NCBI GenBank assembly: GCA_003427395.1
Contig: BFEA01000264.1
Coordinates: forward strand, 555,727-615,026
Direction of reading: 5' to 3'
DNA: 59,300 bases
DNA from: Chara braunii
Lineage: Eukaryota; Streptophyta; Charophyceae; Charales; Characeae
Under the pieces are notes generated by a model. It made no database searches and had not been told where the DNA came from. It saw only the letters and a program-made list of their open reading frames with translations. Below, in pieces: positions 1-12,154 of this stretch (positions within the stretch are counted from its first letter, which is position 1; every line of letters begins with the position of its first letter). The position numbers and the translations under genes are program-made.

Positions 1-45
<45 letters not shown>

Positions 46-430
46 CGAACGGAAAAGTGAAAACGTTTATAAAGAACGACCACGAAATCCGCCGAAATGA
101 AATGACTGAAAGGAAACCTCTAGCCAAAGAAGAAAAGAACGAACTTTCTAGTCACCACGAAAGCATATGGCCAAGCAGCGGCGAAACTTTTTGCAGAACT
201 CGAAAGCTGCAGTGCACGAGGCGGGTTGGCCATAGTATGAACTTCCCAATCACCACAAAAGCATATAGTCATAGAAAAAAAAAAAACAAAAAAAAAAAAA
301 CAAAGAAAATGAAGAAGTTGAAAGGGGGTTGGTCATATTACAGACGACAAAGTCGGCGTGAACGCATGAGTTGAACAAAGGCATGTCTGGGAAAAAAAAA
401 AAAAAAAAAAAACATTGTCGTACTCACCTA
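1..430. other. A-rich low-complexity stretch
   Basis: The window opens with about 42 A residues, and further A-runs lie near 276-300 and 391-410. A short sequence with tgcacgaggcggg at 213 is related to the tandem units at 511 and 610. I see no gene here. Confidence 0.8.
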
Positions 431-479
431 TCAGCCTGTAGTTCCCTGCGTCGGGCGAGACAACAACCTAGGAAAAGCT

Positions 480-680
480 GCAGTTCTGGGATGGAGTGGC
501 GGGAGCGCAGTGCACGAGGCGGGTGACACGGACGCTCGGGCGATGGAGACGACGCACGAATACGAACCCTTCAGTTCGTCTTGCCCACGGTGGAGTGGCG
601 GAAGAGCACTGCACGAGGCGGGTGAGACGGAGGCGCGGGCGATGGACACAACGCACGAAGAGGATGACGAGGGGGATAGA
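480..680. repeat. Two diverged tandem units of about 99 bp
   Basis: The core tgcacgaggcgggtga occurs at 511 and 610. Both units continue with similar sequence through gcgggcgatgga and acgcacgaa. The coding potential that appears in several frames is a product of the repeat. Confidence 0.75.
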
Positions 681-1100
681 GGAAAGACGAGGTCCAGGCG
701 TCCGCCACTTTTTTTTTTCACGTCAAACAGATTTGAAAGGGGCGAACGAAGAAAATGGCCAGTCCCAGGCAGCAAAAAGGAGGAAGCCTTTTTTTTTTTT
801 TTTTTAACTGTAGTCGTATGTCAACTTTTTTCCACCTTGCACTGCCCACCTCCCGGTTGTCCCACCTGCAGGGACACGGGTCTGTTTTTGAAGGGGCCTA
901 AAAAATGTTCCCATAAAAAAAGGGGGCCGACCCGCACCCCGTCGGGCGCAATGCTTTGCTATAGATGTGTGTGGGGTGGGGGGGTGGGGGGGGGAGAGGG
1001 AGCCTCTATTGGTTTTCCCCCCTCGTTTGCCTTTTTTCAGGGTCGGGCCCGATCCGATTCTATACAATATTTTCCCGAAAGTCTCGGGAGGAAAACGAAA
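681..1100. other. Unannotated spacer with homopolymers
   Basis: The stretch holds a T-run near 789-805 and a G-rich run near 970-1000. No gene, RNA or mobile element is recognisable. Confidence 0.6.
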
Positions 1101-1106
1101 CCCGCA

Positions 1107-1341
1107 AATGCAGCGTCGTTTCCACTGTGGTGTCGCGGGCAGCTGTTCCATTGGCACTCCAGTGTGGTGACGGCAACACTGCAGTCCGAACCTCGCACGT
1201 CGCCTGCCATTGCCACTCGCGCGAATGCAGCGTCGCTTCCACTGTGGTGTCGCGGGCAGATGTTCCATTGGTACTCCAGTGTGGTGATGGCAACACTGCA
1301 GTCCGAACCTCGCACGTTGTCTGCCATTGCCATTCGCGCGA
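1107..1341. repeat. 117-bp direct tandem duplication
   Basis: Two units begin at 1107 and 1224 with aatgcagcgtcg and agree over nearly their whole 117 bp. A third unit would begin at 1341, but the similarity stops there. Confidence 0.9.
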
Positions 1342-1440
1342 TTGTGCCTGCTTCCGAATCTGCCAACTCGTCGTGTCGACGGGACCACTCACCGGGGGCA
1401 CATTCTCGACAGTCCTCCATGGCAAACAAAGGTGTTGTTA

Positions 1441-1790
1441 TTCTCCTCCTCCTCCTCTTCCTCGTCCTCCTCCTCCTGCTCTTCCTCNTCCTCCTCTTCC
1501 TCCTCCTCCTCCTCGTCTTGTTGTTGTTCTTCTTCTTCCTCCTACTCCTCCTCCTCCTCCTCTTCCTCCTCCTCCTCGTCTTTTTGTTGTTCTTCTTCTT
1601 CTTCCTCCTCCTCCTCCTCCTCTTCCTCATTCTCCTCCTTTTCCTCTTCCTCTTCCTCCTCCTCGTCCTCTTCCTCCTCCACGTCTTGTTGTTGCTGGTG
1701 CTCCTCTTCCTCCTCCTCCTCCTCGTCCTCTTCCTCCTCCTCCTCGTCTTGTTGCTGTTTTTATTCTTCGTCCTCCTCCTGTCTAGGATC
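1441..1790. repeat. Pyrimidine-only trinucleotide tract (CTC/TTC)
   Basis: About 350 bp consist almost entirely of C and T in CTC, TCC and TTC triplets, with a few short GTC or GTT breaks. One ambiguous base lies at 1488. The long Ser or Leu runs this gives in translation are not evidence for a protein. Confidence 0.95.
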
Positions 1791-1859
1791 TGCCGACCTG
1801 TCCACCCTGCGTAATTGCAACGTTCTCTTCTGCCCTGCGCACGTTGTGCACAACAGGTG

Positions 1860-2035
1860 GAGGATGACGAGGAGGAGGAGGAGGAGGAGGAGGAGGAGGA
1901 GGTGGGGAAGGTGGAGAACGAAATCGAAGAAGAGAACGAGGATGACGAGGGGGAGGAGGCAGAAACGGACGCGGAGAAGGATAAGGGGCAGAGGGAGGAC
2001 GAGGAGGAGCAGCAGAGGAGGAGGCGGTAGAAGGG
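1860..2035. repeat. Purine-only GAG/AGG tract
   Basis: This tract has the opposite strand polarity to the pyrimidine tract ending at about 1790. The two could pair as a long imperfect inverted repeat. Confidence 0.9.
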
Positions 2036-2592
2036 GGTTCAGGGCAGGATCGCACAGCGACCCACGGTTCTACTGCGTTGTTGTCATATGGATGGGTTCG
2101 CGGTTGAAACGTGTTATGTGCTCTTTGCCTGTCCACTAGGACTTCAACGATTGGGTTCGAATGAATCTTGTTTTCGGAAAATGGAGAAGGCGGTAGAAGG
2201 GGGTTCAAGGCTTGCCTGCCCACAAGGAGAAGATAAGCATGCAATCAACGATTGGGTTCGAATGGATCTTGTTTTCGGAAAATGGATCTTGATTTTGAAG
2301 ATCCAACCGGTTCGATTCTTTCGCGTACACACATTTTTTTTTCCGTCTGGATCAGCGAATCGGTTCGAATGGATCTTGTTTTCCAAGATCCAATCGTTTC
2401 GATTTGTTCGAGTAGGCAGTTCATTTTGTTTGTTTGATTGATTGATTGATTGACTGATCGATTTAACAGAACAACAAACGGTGGAGGATGGCGAGTAGGA
2501 GGGAGAGGGCAACGAGGAGGAGAAGGAGGAGGAGGAGGAGGAGCAGGAGGATGGCGAGGAGGAGACCGATGAGCCACTCCTTGTCTTCCGCT

Positions 2593-2618
2593 TTTCGATA
2601 TGTATACACATATCGAAA
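2593..2618. repeat. Perfect 11-bp hairpin in the array, copy 1
   Basis: The arms tttcgatatgt and acatatcgaaa flank a 4-base loop, atac. The same hairpin is kept without change in two other units of the array. Confidence 0.9.
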
Positions 2619-2777
2619 GGAGGATGGCGAGGAGGAGGAGGAGGATGGCGAGGAGGAGGAGGAGGATGGCGAGGAGGAGGAGGAGGTGGGGAAGGTGGAG
2701 AACGAAGTCGAAGAAGAGAACGGATCTTGCTTTCGAAAAATGGATCTTGATTTTGAAGATCCAACCGGTTTGTTCGG

Positions 2778-2828
<51 letters not shown>

Positions 2829-3260
2829 ACTGATCGATCTAACAGAACAACAAACGGTGGAGGATTGCGAGTAGGAGGGAGAGGGTAACGAGGAGGAGAA
2901 GGAGGAGGAGGAGGAGGAGGAGGTGGGGAAGGTGGAGAACGAAGTCGAAGAAGAGAACGGATCTTGGTTTCGGAAAATGGATCTTGATTTTGAAGATCCA
3001 ACCGGTTCGTGTGGCACAACTTTGTTTCGTTTGGATCTCGAATCGATTGTAGTTGTTCGCGTGGCGGAAATTTTTTTTTTAAAGTTCCTGTTTTTTTCAA
3101 AAAACAGATCTTGATTTTAAAGATCGAATCGGTTGTAGTCGTTCGCGTGGCACAACTTTGTTTTGTTTGGATCTCGAATCGGTTCGAATGGATCTTGTTT
3201 TCCAAGATCCAATCGTTTCGATTTGTTCGATTAGGCAGTTCAATGTTTTTGGTTGAATGG

Positions 3261-3324
<64 letters not shown>

Positions 3325-3799
3325 CTGATTGATTGATTAAACAAAACAAAAAACGGAGGCGGCAGAAGGGGGTCCGGGTTGCAATGTGCTATCTGCTGTT
3401 TTTTTGCGTACTTGGACTTCAGCGTGAATCGCAATTTGGATTTCCGAACTAAGAATGCATACGCTTTCTTTGCAAATCACGAAACAAAAAATAAAAACGG
3501 AATAGACAAGCATGCAAACGGAGGAGGATGGCAAGTTTTTTCGAATTGTGATGTGCCAGCTGCTCATTGCTAACGAGTTGAATCAATTTCTTGAATTAGA
3601 CACTTTGTATTTTTGGTTCTAAGTTTTTTTTTTTTCTGGTTCCTGTTTTTTTTTTCGAAAAATGGATCTTGATTTTGCAGATCCAATCGGTTCGATTCTT
3701 TCGCGCACACACATCTTTTGTTCGTTTGGATCAGCGAATTGATTCGAATGGATCTCATTTTCCAAGATCCAATCGTTTGGATTTGTTCGATTAGGCAGT

Positions 3800-3852
<53 letters not shown>

Positions 3853-3991
3853 CTGATCGATTTAACAGAACAACAAACGGTGGAGGATGGCGAGTAGGAG
3901 GGAGAGGGCAACGAGGAGGAGAAGGAGGAGGAGGAGGAGGAGCAGGAGGATGGCGAGGAGGAGACCGATGAGCCACTCCTTGTCTTCCGCT

Positions 3992-4017
3992 TTTCGATAT
4001 GTATACACATATCGAAA
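3992..4017. repeat. Perfect 11-bp hairpin in the array, copy 2
   Basis: It is identical to the hairpin at 2593-2618 and sits in the same place relative to the purine tract. Confidence 0.9.
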
Positions 4018-4482
4018 GGAGGATGGCGAGGAGGAGGAGGAGGATGGCGAGGAGGAGGAGGAGGAGGAGGAGGAGGAGTAGGAGGAGGAGGTGGGGAAGG
4101 TGGAGAATGAAGTCGAAGAAGAGAACGGATCTTGTTTTCGAAAAATGGATCTTGATTTTGAAGATCCAACCGGTTCGATTCTTTCGCGTGCACATTTTTT
4201 TTTTTTCGTCTGGATCAGCGAATCGGTTCGAACGGATCTTGTTTTCCAAGATCCAATCGTTTCGATTTGTTCGAGTAGGCAGTTCATTATTTTTGATTGA
4301 TTGATTAATTGATTGATTGATTGATTGACTGATCGATTTAACAGAACACCAAACAGTGGAGGATGGCGAGTAGGAGGGAGAGGGCAAAGAGGAGGAGAAG
4401 GAGGAGGAGAAGGAGGAGGAGGAGGAGGAGGAGGAGGAGGATGGCGAGGGGGAGGCCGATGAGCCACTCCTTCTCTTCCGCT

Positions 4483-4508
4483 TTTCGATATGTATACACA
4501 TATCGAAA
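4483..4508. repeat. Perfect 11-bp hairpin in the array, copy 3
   Basis: It is identical to the two earlier copies. A broken right half recurs near 4594. Confidence 0.9.
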
Positions 4509-4633
4509 GGAGGATGGCAAGGAGGAGGATGGCAAGGAGGAGGATGGCAAGGAGGAGGATGGCGAGGAGGAGGAGGAGGATACCGAGGAGGAGTATACAC
4601 ATATCATTTGGATTTGTTCGATTAGGCAGTTCG

Positions 4634-4680
<47 letters not shown>

Positions 4681-4879
4681 CGATTTAACAGAACAACAGA
4701 CAGTGGAAGATGGCGAGCAGGAGGGAGTGCGACATTGTGAGACATGTGTGTGTCTTTTGCTCAGTGACCGGTAACCGGCCGCTGACTCGCTCTTTCGCGC
4801 CTTTTTTTTTTTTTGTTCATTGGTAATACGTAATAGCTGTCACTCGCCTGCTGTTTCGATGGTTTCCCTCGCACTGCAG

Positions 4880-7800
4880 TGGCGATGGGGGATGCTACGG
4901 GGCGCTGTTACCTGATCCTCGGGCATCACCGCGACACCCGATGGTCGGGCGTCGCATCAACAACCGATGGTCGGGCGTTGCATCAACAACCGATGGTCGG
5001 GCGGTTCGACATCCGATGGTTTCCCGGCGGTTCAACACCCGATGGTCGGGTGTCGCATGAACACCCGATGGTCGGGCGTCGCACCAACAACCCATGGTCG
5101 GGCGTTGCATCAACACCCGATGGTAGGGCGTCGCTTCGACACCCGATGGTCGGGCGTCGCCTCGACACCCGATCTTGCAGACGGTGCGACCATCGGGTGT
5201 TGCCACGACACCTGATGGTTTGCAGCACATCGGGACCCGCTGCTCGGACAGAGAGGAGGCACGAAGTGTTTCTTGCTGTGCAACATCGGGTGTCGCCGCG
5301 ACGCACGATGATACAGACGGGGCGACCATCGGGTGTCGCCGCGACGCCTGATGACACAGACGGGGCGACCATCGGGTGTCACCGAGGCACCCGATGGTAT
5401 GCAGCGCATCGCAACCCGCCGCTCGTGCAGAGAGGAGGCATGAAATGCTCCTTGCTGTGCAACATCGGGCCTCTAGGCGACACCCGATGGGCGTCCCGTC
5501 TGTGTCATCGGGCGCCTCGGCGACACCCGATGGTTGTCCCGTCTGTGTCATCGGGCGCCACGGCGACACCCGACGGACGCCCCGTCATTTGCAATTGGGA
5601 CCAATGCTATCTACTCTTTGCTTGCCCGCTTGGACTGCAGAGTGATTTGCAATTGGGACCAATGCGCTACCTCGTCTTTGTCCGAACAGGGGGTCCCGAT
5701 GTGCTGTTCACCATCGGGTGTCGCGGTGACTTGTACCATATGGATGCTTTCCTGGTTCCACTATGCAATCTGCTGTACGCTATCTGTTATTCGCTTGACG
5801 ACTTGGAACCAATGTGCTATCTGCACTTCGTCCACATGTGGATGCTTTCCTGGTTCCACTCTGCAATCTGTTTTTTGCTATTTGCTCTTTGCTTGACGAC
5901 TTATGGATGGTTTCTTGGTTCCACAGTTGGATATCTGCACTTCGTTCACATTCAGATGCTTTCTTGGTTCCACTGTGCGATCTGCTCTTAGCTATCTGCT
6001 CTTTGTTTGACGACTTGGAACCAACGTGTAGTCTGCTCTTTGATCGACGACTTGAAACCAATGTGCTATCTGCTCTTTGATTGACGACTTGGAGCCAATG
6101 TGCAATCTGGTCCTTGCCATCTGGTCTTTGCCATCTGCTCTTTGTTTGACGACTTGTGGTTGGGACCAATGCTATCTACTCTTTGCTTGCCCGCTGCAGT
6201 GCAATTGGGACCAATGCGCTACCTACTCTCTGCCCAAGCAACAGATCCCGATGTGCTGTACACCGTCGGGTGTCGCGGCGACACCCGATGGTCGCCCCGT
6301 CTGTACAACCGGGCGTCGAGGCGATGGCCGATGGTCGGGTTGTCCGCACCATCGACCGGACCATCGAGTGTCGGCGCGACACCCGATTGTCGGGCGTCGC
6401 CTCGCCGCCCGGGGGTCGGGCGAACGCAGATGGTTGCTTGGTTGCACTGTGCCATCTTATTTTCCCATGGGCGCTTGGCCTGCAGCGTGTTATGCACTTT
6501 GGATTTCTCATGTGCTATCTGCTCTTTGCTATCTGCACTTTGCTTATCTGCACTTCGTTCACATGTGGATGCTTTCCTGGTTCCACCATGCAATCTGCTG
6601 TACGCTATCTGCTATTCGCTTGAGGACTTGGAACCAGTGTGCTATCTGCACTTCGTCCACATGTGGATGCTTTCCTGGTTCCACTGTGCAATCTGTTCTT
6701 TGCAATCGACTCTTTGCTTGCCGACTTATGGACGGTTTCTTGGGTCCACAGTTGGATAACTGCACTTCATTCACATTTGGATGCTTTCTTGGTTCCACTG
6801 TGCGATCTGCTCTTTGCAATCTGCTCTTTGCTGTCTGCTCTTTGTTTGACGACTTCTGGATGGGACCGATGCGTGTTTGACGACTTGTGGTTGGGAGCAA
6901 TGCTATCTACTCTTTGTTTGCCCGCTTGGACTGCAGCGTGATTTGCAATTGGGACCATCGAGCGTCGGCGCGACACCCGATTGTCGGGCGTCGCCTCGCC
7001 GCCCGGGGGTCGGGCGAATGCAGATGGTTCCTTGGTTGCACTGTGCCATCTTATCTTCCCATGGGGGCTTGGCCTGCAGCGTGCTATGCACTTTGGATTT
7101 CTCATGTGTTATCTGCTCTTTGCTATCTGCACTTTGGTTATCTGCTCTTCGTTCACATGTGGATGCTTTCCTCGTTCCACTATGCAATCTGTTGTACGCT
7201 ATCTGCTATTCGCTTGAGGACTTGGAACCAGTGTGCTATCTGCACTTCATTCACACGTGGATGCTTTCCTGGTTCCACTGTGCAATCTGTTCTTTGCTAT
7301 CTGCTCTTTGCTTGCCGACTTATGGATGGTTTCTTGGTTCCACAGTTGGATATCAGCACTTCGTTCACATTTGGATGCTTTCTTGGTTCCACTGTGCGAT
7401 CTGCTCTTTGCAATCTGCTCTTTGCTGTCTGCTCTTTGTTTGACGACTTGTGGATGGGACCAATGCGTGTTTAACGACTTGTGGATGGGACCAATGCTAT
7501 CTACTCTTTGCTTGTCCGCTTGGACTGCAGTGTGATTTGCAATTGGGACCAATGCGCTACCTCCTCTTCACCATCGGGTGTCGCGGCGACACCCGATGAT
7601 CGCCCCGTCTGTACCACCGAGCGTCGCGGCGATGGCCGATGGTCGGGCTGTCCGCACCGTCTACCGGACCATCTAGCACCGGCGCGACACCCAATGGTTG
7701 GGCGTCGCCTCGCCGCCCGAGGGTCGGGCCATTGCAGATGGTTGCTTGGTTGCACTATGCCATCTTATCTTCCCATGGGCGCTTGGCCTGCAGCGTGATA

Positions 7801-9650
7801 AGCACTTTGGCTTTCTCCTTTGTTATCTGCACTTTGCTTATCTGCACTTCGTTCACATATGGATGCTTTCCTGGTTCCACTATACAATCTGCTGCACGCT
7901 ATCTGCTATTCGCTTGATGACTTGGAACCAATGTGCTATCTGCACTTCGTCCACATGTGGATGCTTTCCTGGTTCCACTGTGCAATCTGTTTTTTGCTAT
8001 CCGCTCTTTGCTTGACGACTTATGGATGGTTTCTTGGTTCCACAGTTGGATATCTGCACTTCGTTCACATTTGGATGCTTTCTTCGTTCCACTGTGCGAT
8101 CTGCTCTTTGCTATCTGTTCTTTGTTTGACGACTTGGAACCAACGTGTTGTCTGCTCTTTGATCGACGACTCTGAACCAATGTGCTATCTGCTCTTTGAT
8201 TGAGGACTTGGAGCCAATGTGCAATCTGCTCTTTGCCATCTGCTCTTTGTTTGACGACTTGTGGTTGGGACCAATGCTATCTACTCTTTGCTTGCCCGCT
8301 TGGACTGCAGCGTGATTTGCAATTGGGACCAATGCGCTACCTCCTCTCTGCCCAAGCAGCAGATCCCGATGTGCTATACACCGTCGGGTGTCGTGGCGAC
8401 ACCCGATGGTCGCCCTGTCTGTACCACCGGGCGTCGCGGCGACGGCCGATGGTCGGGCCGTCCGCACCGTCGACCGGACCATCGAGCGCCGGCGCGACAC
8501 CCAATTGTCGGGCGTCGCCTCGCCGCCCGGGGGTCGGGTGAACGCAAATGGTTGCTTGGTTGCACTGTGCCATCTTATCTTCCCATGGGCGCTTGACCTG
8601 CAGCGTGCTATGCACTTTGGATTTCTCATGTGCTATCTGCTCTGTGCTATCTGCACTTTGCTTATCTGCACTTCGTTCACATGTGGATGCTTTCCTGGTT
8701 CCACTATGCAATCTGTTGTACGCTATCTGCTATTCGCTTGAGGACTTGTAACCATTGTGTTATCTGCACTTCGTCCACATGTGGATGCTTTCCTGGTTCC
8801 ACTGTGCAATCTGTTCTTTGCTATCTGCTCTTCGCTTGCCGACTTATGGATGGTTTCTTGGTTCCACAGTTGGATATCTGCACTTCGTTCACATTTGGAT
8901 GCTTTCTTAGTTCCACTGTGCGATCTGCTCTTTGCAATCTGCTCTTTGTTGTCTGCTCTTTGTTTGACGACTTGTGGATGGGACCAATGCGTGTTTGACG
9001 ACTTGTGGATGGGACCAATGCTATCTACTATTTGCTTGCCCGCTTGGACTGCAGTGTGATTTGCAATTGGGACCAATGCGCTACCTCCTCTTTGCCCGAG
9101 CAGCGGGTCCCAATGTGTTGTTCACCATCGGGTGTCGCGGCGACACCCGATGGTCGCTCCGTCTGTACCACTGGGCGTCGCGGCGACGGCCGATGGTCGG
9201 GCCGTCCGCACCGTCTACCGGACCATCTAGCCGCGGCGCGACACTTGATGGTCGGGCGTCGCCTCGCCACCCGAGGGTCGGGCCAATGCGGATGATTATT
9301 TGGTTGCATTGTGCCATCTTACCTTTCCATGGGCACTTTGCTTGCAGCGTGATATGGACTGCAGCGTGCACATGTGGATGGTTTCCTGGATCCGCTGTGC
9401 TATCTGCTCTTTGCTTCACCACTTGGACTGCAGCATGATTTGCAATTGGGACCAATGCGCTGCCTCCTCTTTGCCCGAGCAACCTTCCAGTGTGCTACCG
9501 TTCTCATACGGATGTTTCTTGCTATGCACCATCGGGTGTCGCGGCGACAACCGATGGTCACCCCGTGTGCACCATCGGGCGCCGTGGCGACAGCCGATGG
9601 TGGCCCCGTCTGCGCCATCGGCCGTCTGCACCATCAGGTGTCGAGTGACA
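4880..9650. repeat. Satellite field with a palindromic core and a long complex period
   Basis: The first 700 bp are dense in acacccgatggtcgggcg. From about 5590 a longer unit takes over, built of blocks such as tgggaccaatgctatctact, ggttccactgtgcaatctg and tggatgctttcctggttcc. The first block recurs near 5598, 6164, 6893, 7487, 8268 and 9012, so the period varies from about 570 to 780 bp because of internal gains and losses. A 25-bp near-palindrome, atcgggtgtcg-cgg-cgacacccgat, occurs about once per unit. Apparent reading frames on both strands share the repeat's periodicity and are not genes. Confidence 0.9.
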
Positions 9651-9651
9651 A

Positions 9652-12154
9652 ATGGCCTCGGGCATCGCTGGCCTTTGCCTCGCTTGTGCTGATCACATAT
9701 TCTTTTCTCGTGGGCATGTAGATGTGGTTCCTTCTTCGTCGCAGACGTCCACCCCCAAGGTGGTTGGCAGAGCGGCATTGTTCTGTGGGATGGAATGGGC
9801 GCTTGACTGGTTCGGCGGGGTTAAGCAGCAGGGGTGTGGTCCCGTGATATTCATGAAGGACGATGGCGGACATTTTTACGTGTGCGGTGGGATCGACAGT
9901 TTTGGCGTCGACAAATTTGCCGGCGAGGAGAGGTACTACGATTTTCACTTGACCACATGCTTCAATAGTGGCGGCGTCGAACTGCCGGGGAAATACAAGA
10001 AAGTGTCACTGCATTTGTCGGGATTTGCTGGCTACGGCATGAATGCTGTGGCGTTGCCTCCGTTTGATAGGTCGAAGAAACAGAAGGTTGTCCAGATGGT
10101 GGGACCGATCGAGCTCCTGAAGAAAACGCCATGCTATAAAGTCACGGGCTTTAAGGTCAAGGTGGACAGCAACGTGCATTTGTCGACACCGTTCGTGTTT
10201 GCGGACACTTTGAGGGAGGTGTTGGAGGGCATTTTGAGGACACACAAGCACTAGGAGTCTAAGCAAGGTACGCTGCGATCCGCTCTCGGCGTTGGAACTG
10301 AGGGTGGAACGCATTCGACAAGGACGAAGAACACCGCACCGACCGAAAAGGTATTCGTCGTGACAACCGGAACGCCTTCTCCTCAGGACGGGTTTCCCAA
10401 ACCGGGGAACACAAAGGAAAAATCGTCGAAGGCCGCCAAGGCACCGTCAGTCTTTTCTCGTCGGGCGCAGCATCGGAAAAAGGCTTCACCGCGTAACAAG
10501 GACGAAGAGAATGCTGAGTGGGACACCCGTGGGGTGCCGTCTTCCAACCACTGTCCCGATGGGGATGACGAGGTTGACGAACGTGAGGGGAAATCGAGTG
10601 AACAGGGCGCCGAGGAAGGAAGTATGCGGGGCGATGCCACGGAAGGCGACGGTGATGAGCGGGAGAGCGGCGAGGCCGCTGGGGACGACAGTGCAAGAGA
10701 GGACGAGGGGGGTGGAGACGAAGGGGAGAACGGCGAGGAGGAGGAGAACCCGGAAGGGGAGAGCAGCGAGGAGGAGGAAAATCCGGGAGATGCGGAAGAA
10801 AGAACTCCACACGGAAGCAAGAACAAAGGCAGAGACGAGGACAGTGACGAGGAAGAAAGCGGTGGGGAAACGGACCGGGACGTCGAAGTTGCCGGAACAC
10901 AAGCATCCGCGAACTCGCGCAAACGAAAAATGTACAGTGAGCGACGTCGAGCGGAGATACTTGGTTTGGGCGCGTCTCATACCGCATACGTGCAACATTT
11001 AGAAAGACAATTGGGGAAACCCGAGAAAGAGAGGCGTGAGCGGCCCGCGAAAAATGCAAAGAAGAAAGTTAGAGTCGAAGGAACGAAAGAGGTTGCTGAC
11101 TCTGGCGACGAGGGAGTTGGGGTTGACCCGAGAGACCACACCACGAAAGCCGGGAAGCTGGAGCCGCCCGCCTTCGACATAACAACTTGTTTCTTCCTCG
11201 AGTACGACAAAGACGGGAATGCAGTGCAACGACCTCAAGAGATCTACGTGGACTGCACGAAGGTTTTGCCAAACCCCGTGGGAGACCCTGTGCAGTACAA
11301 TGTCAGACCGCTCAATGAAATGCTCGTCGTTTCCATCATGAGAGCAATGGAACTGCAAGAGAAGAAGGGAGAGTGGGACAGGGCCACATGGATATTGGCC
11401 CCTGTGACAGAAGTGGCTATTCGTGGTCAAAAACAGTGGGTGCGTGTGAAACCTGAACATTTCGACGCGGACGACATGCACACGTACCATTGGTATGCGG
11501 TGGGTGGACAACACACGGCGGAGGCTTGTCGGCGACCGGTTGCGGCCAATTCGCCGGCTGCGCAGAAGTGGGGTGTGCGTTCATGGCGTGCACGTGCTGT
11601 GTATTTCGATGATAACAATCTCGACGGATATGCTCACGTTTCGACTTTCGATAACACAAGGGAGACACGAGCTATCCCGGATTCCTTCCGTGTGTCGGTG
11701 AAAAATATCAGAGACTTGTGGGTTGACATGGGGATGCCTTCTGGCGATTGGCAACACACACCGCCGGAAACGGATAAGAAGACCTTGAGAGATAACTATC
11801 AGAAATTCATCCGCAGAGCCGTCCGGCTCACTGCTGACTCTTAACTGCGAGGGCAAACACTTAAGCCGGCCTACAACACGAATTGATCGAATTTAGTGAG
11901 ATCGCATCTTGTGTTGGCAACAGTTGGCAAAAGAGTGTGGGACCTTCTAACCCGATTTTTAGACTCGTGGGAGGCGGGACTCTTGCCTGATAAGACTGGC
12001 GTGCCTCCGGTGGATCAGCAAGGGAAACAAGTGGCCATTCCTGGTCCGGGTCCATGCGCGTTGTCAATAAAAGGCAAGAAGGAGCTAGTGCACTTCGTCC
12101 AGTCCAACAAATCGCCTGACGGGGAGAGATGGTTAACGGGTGCCTATATTTTCA
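9652..12154 (+). pseudogene. Decayed ParB/methyltransferase-like frame, 5' part
   Basis: This is the first part of a long frame kept in phase 1 as far as 15834. It opens at ATG 9652 just where the satellite field ends, so the true start may be lost. From 9652 to 10251 it encodes a Gly-rich beta-like segment I do not recognise. From about 10360 to 10900 it is acidic (Glu, Asp, Ser), followed by a basic stretch. Near 11485-11534 it reads HTYHWYAVGGQHTAEACR, which resembles the ligand-binding motif of ParB-N domains (usually DGxHR). In-frame stops are TAG 10252, TAA 11842 and TGA 11884, and the sequence on both sides reads on in the same frame. Each stop is one C-to-T step from CAG, CAA or CGA. 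Another possibility is separate small genes. The shared frame is seen; the ParB link is inferred. Confidence 0.6.

Larger units (their letters stand above)
2140..4740. repeat. Composite higher-order array of GAGGAG, TGAT and gatcttgattttgaagatc modules
   Basis: Three modules recur in a fixed order. The first is a (TGAT)n run, with tracts near 2433, 2777, 3256, 3807, 4294 and 4638, followed by ctgatcgatttaacagaac. The second is a purine GAGGAG run. The third is a short sequence with gatcttgattttgaagatc, which itself forms a 6-bp stem. A larger unit starting near 2453 recurs near 3849 and 4324. Long apparent reading frames on the minus strand (INQS, PPPSSS) are artefacts of the repeat. Confidence 0.9.

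Noticed and set aside
510-3349. Long frames rich in Leu, Ser, Pro, Arg/Glu or INQS
   Set aside because: They are translations of CTC/GAG and TGAT repeats and exist in several frames at once.
4880-5600. Possible CRISPR-like array from regular acacccgatgg repeats
   Set aside because: Spacers are not unique or of fixed size, no cas genes are present, and the context is eukaryotic satellite DNA.
4879-9721. Many frames of 100-370 codons in the satellite field
   Set aside because: They follow the repeat units, occur on both strands and show no domain. Satellite origin explains them.
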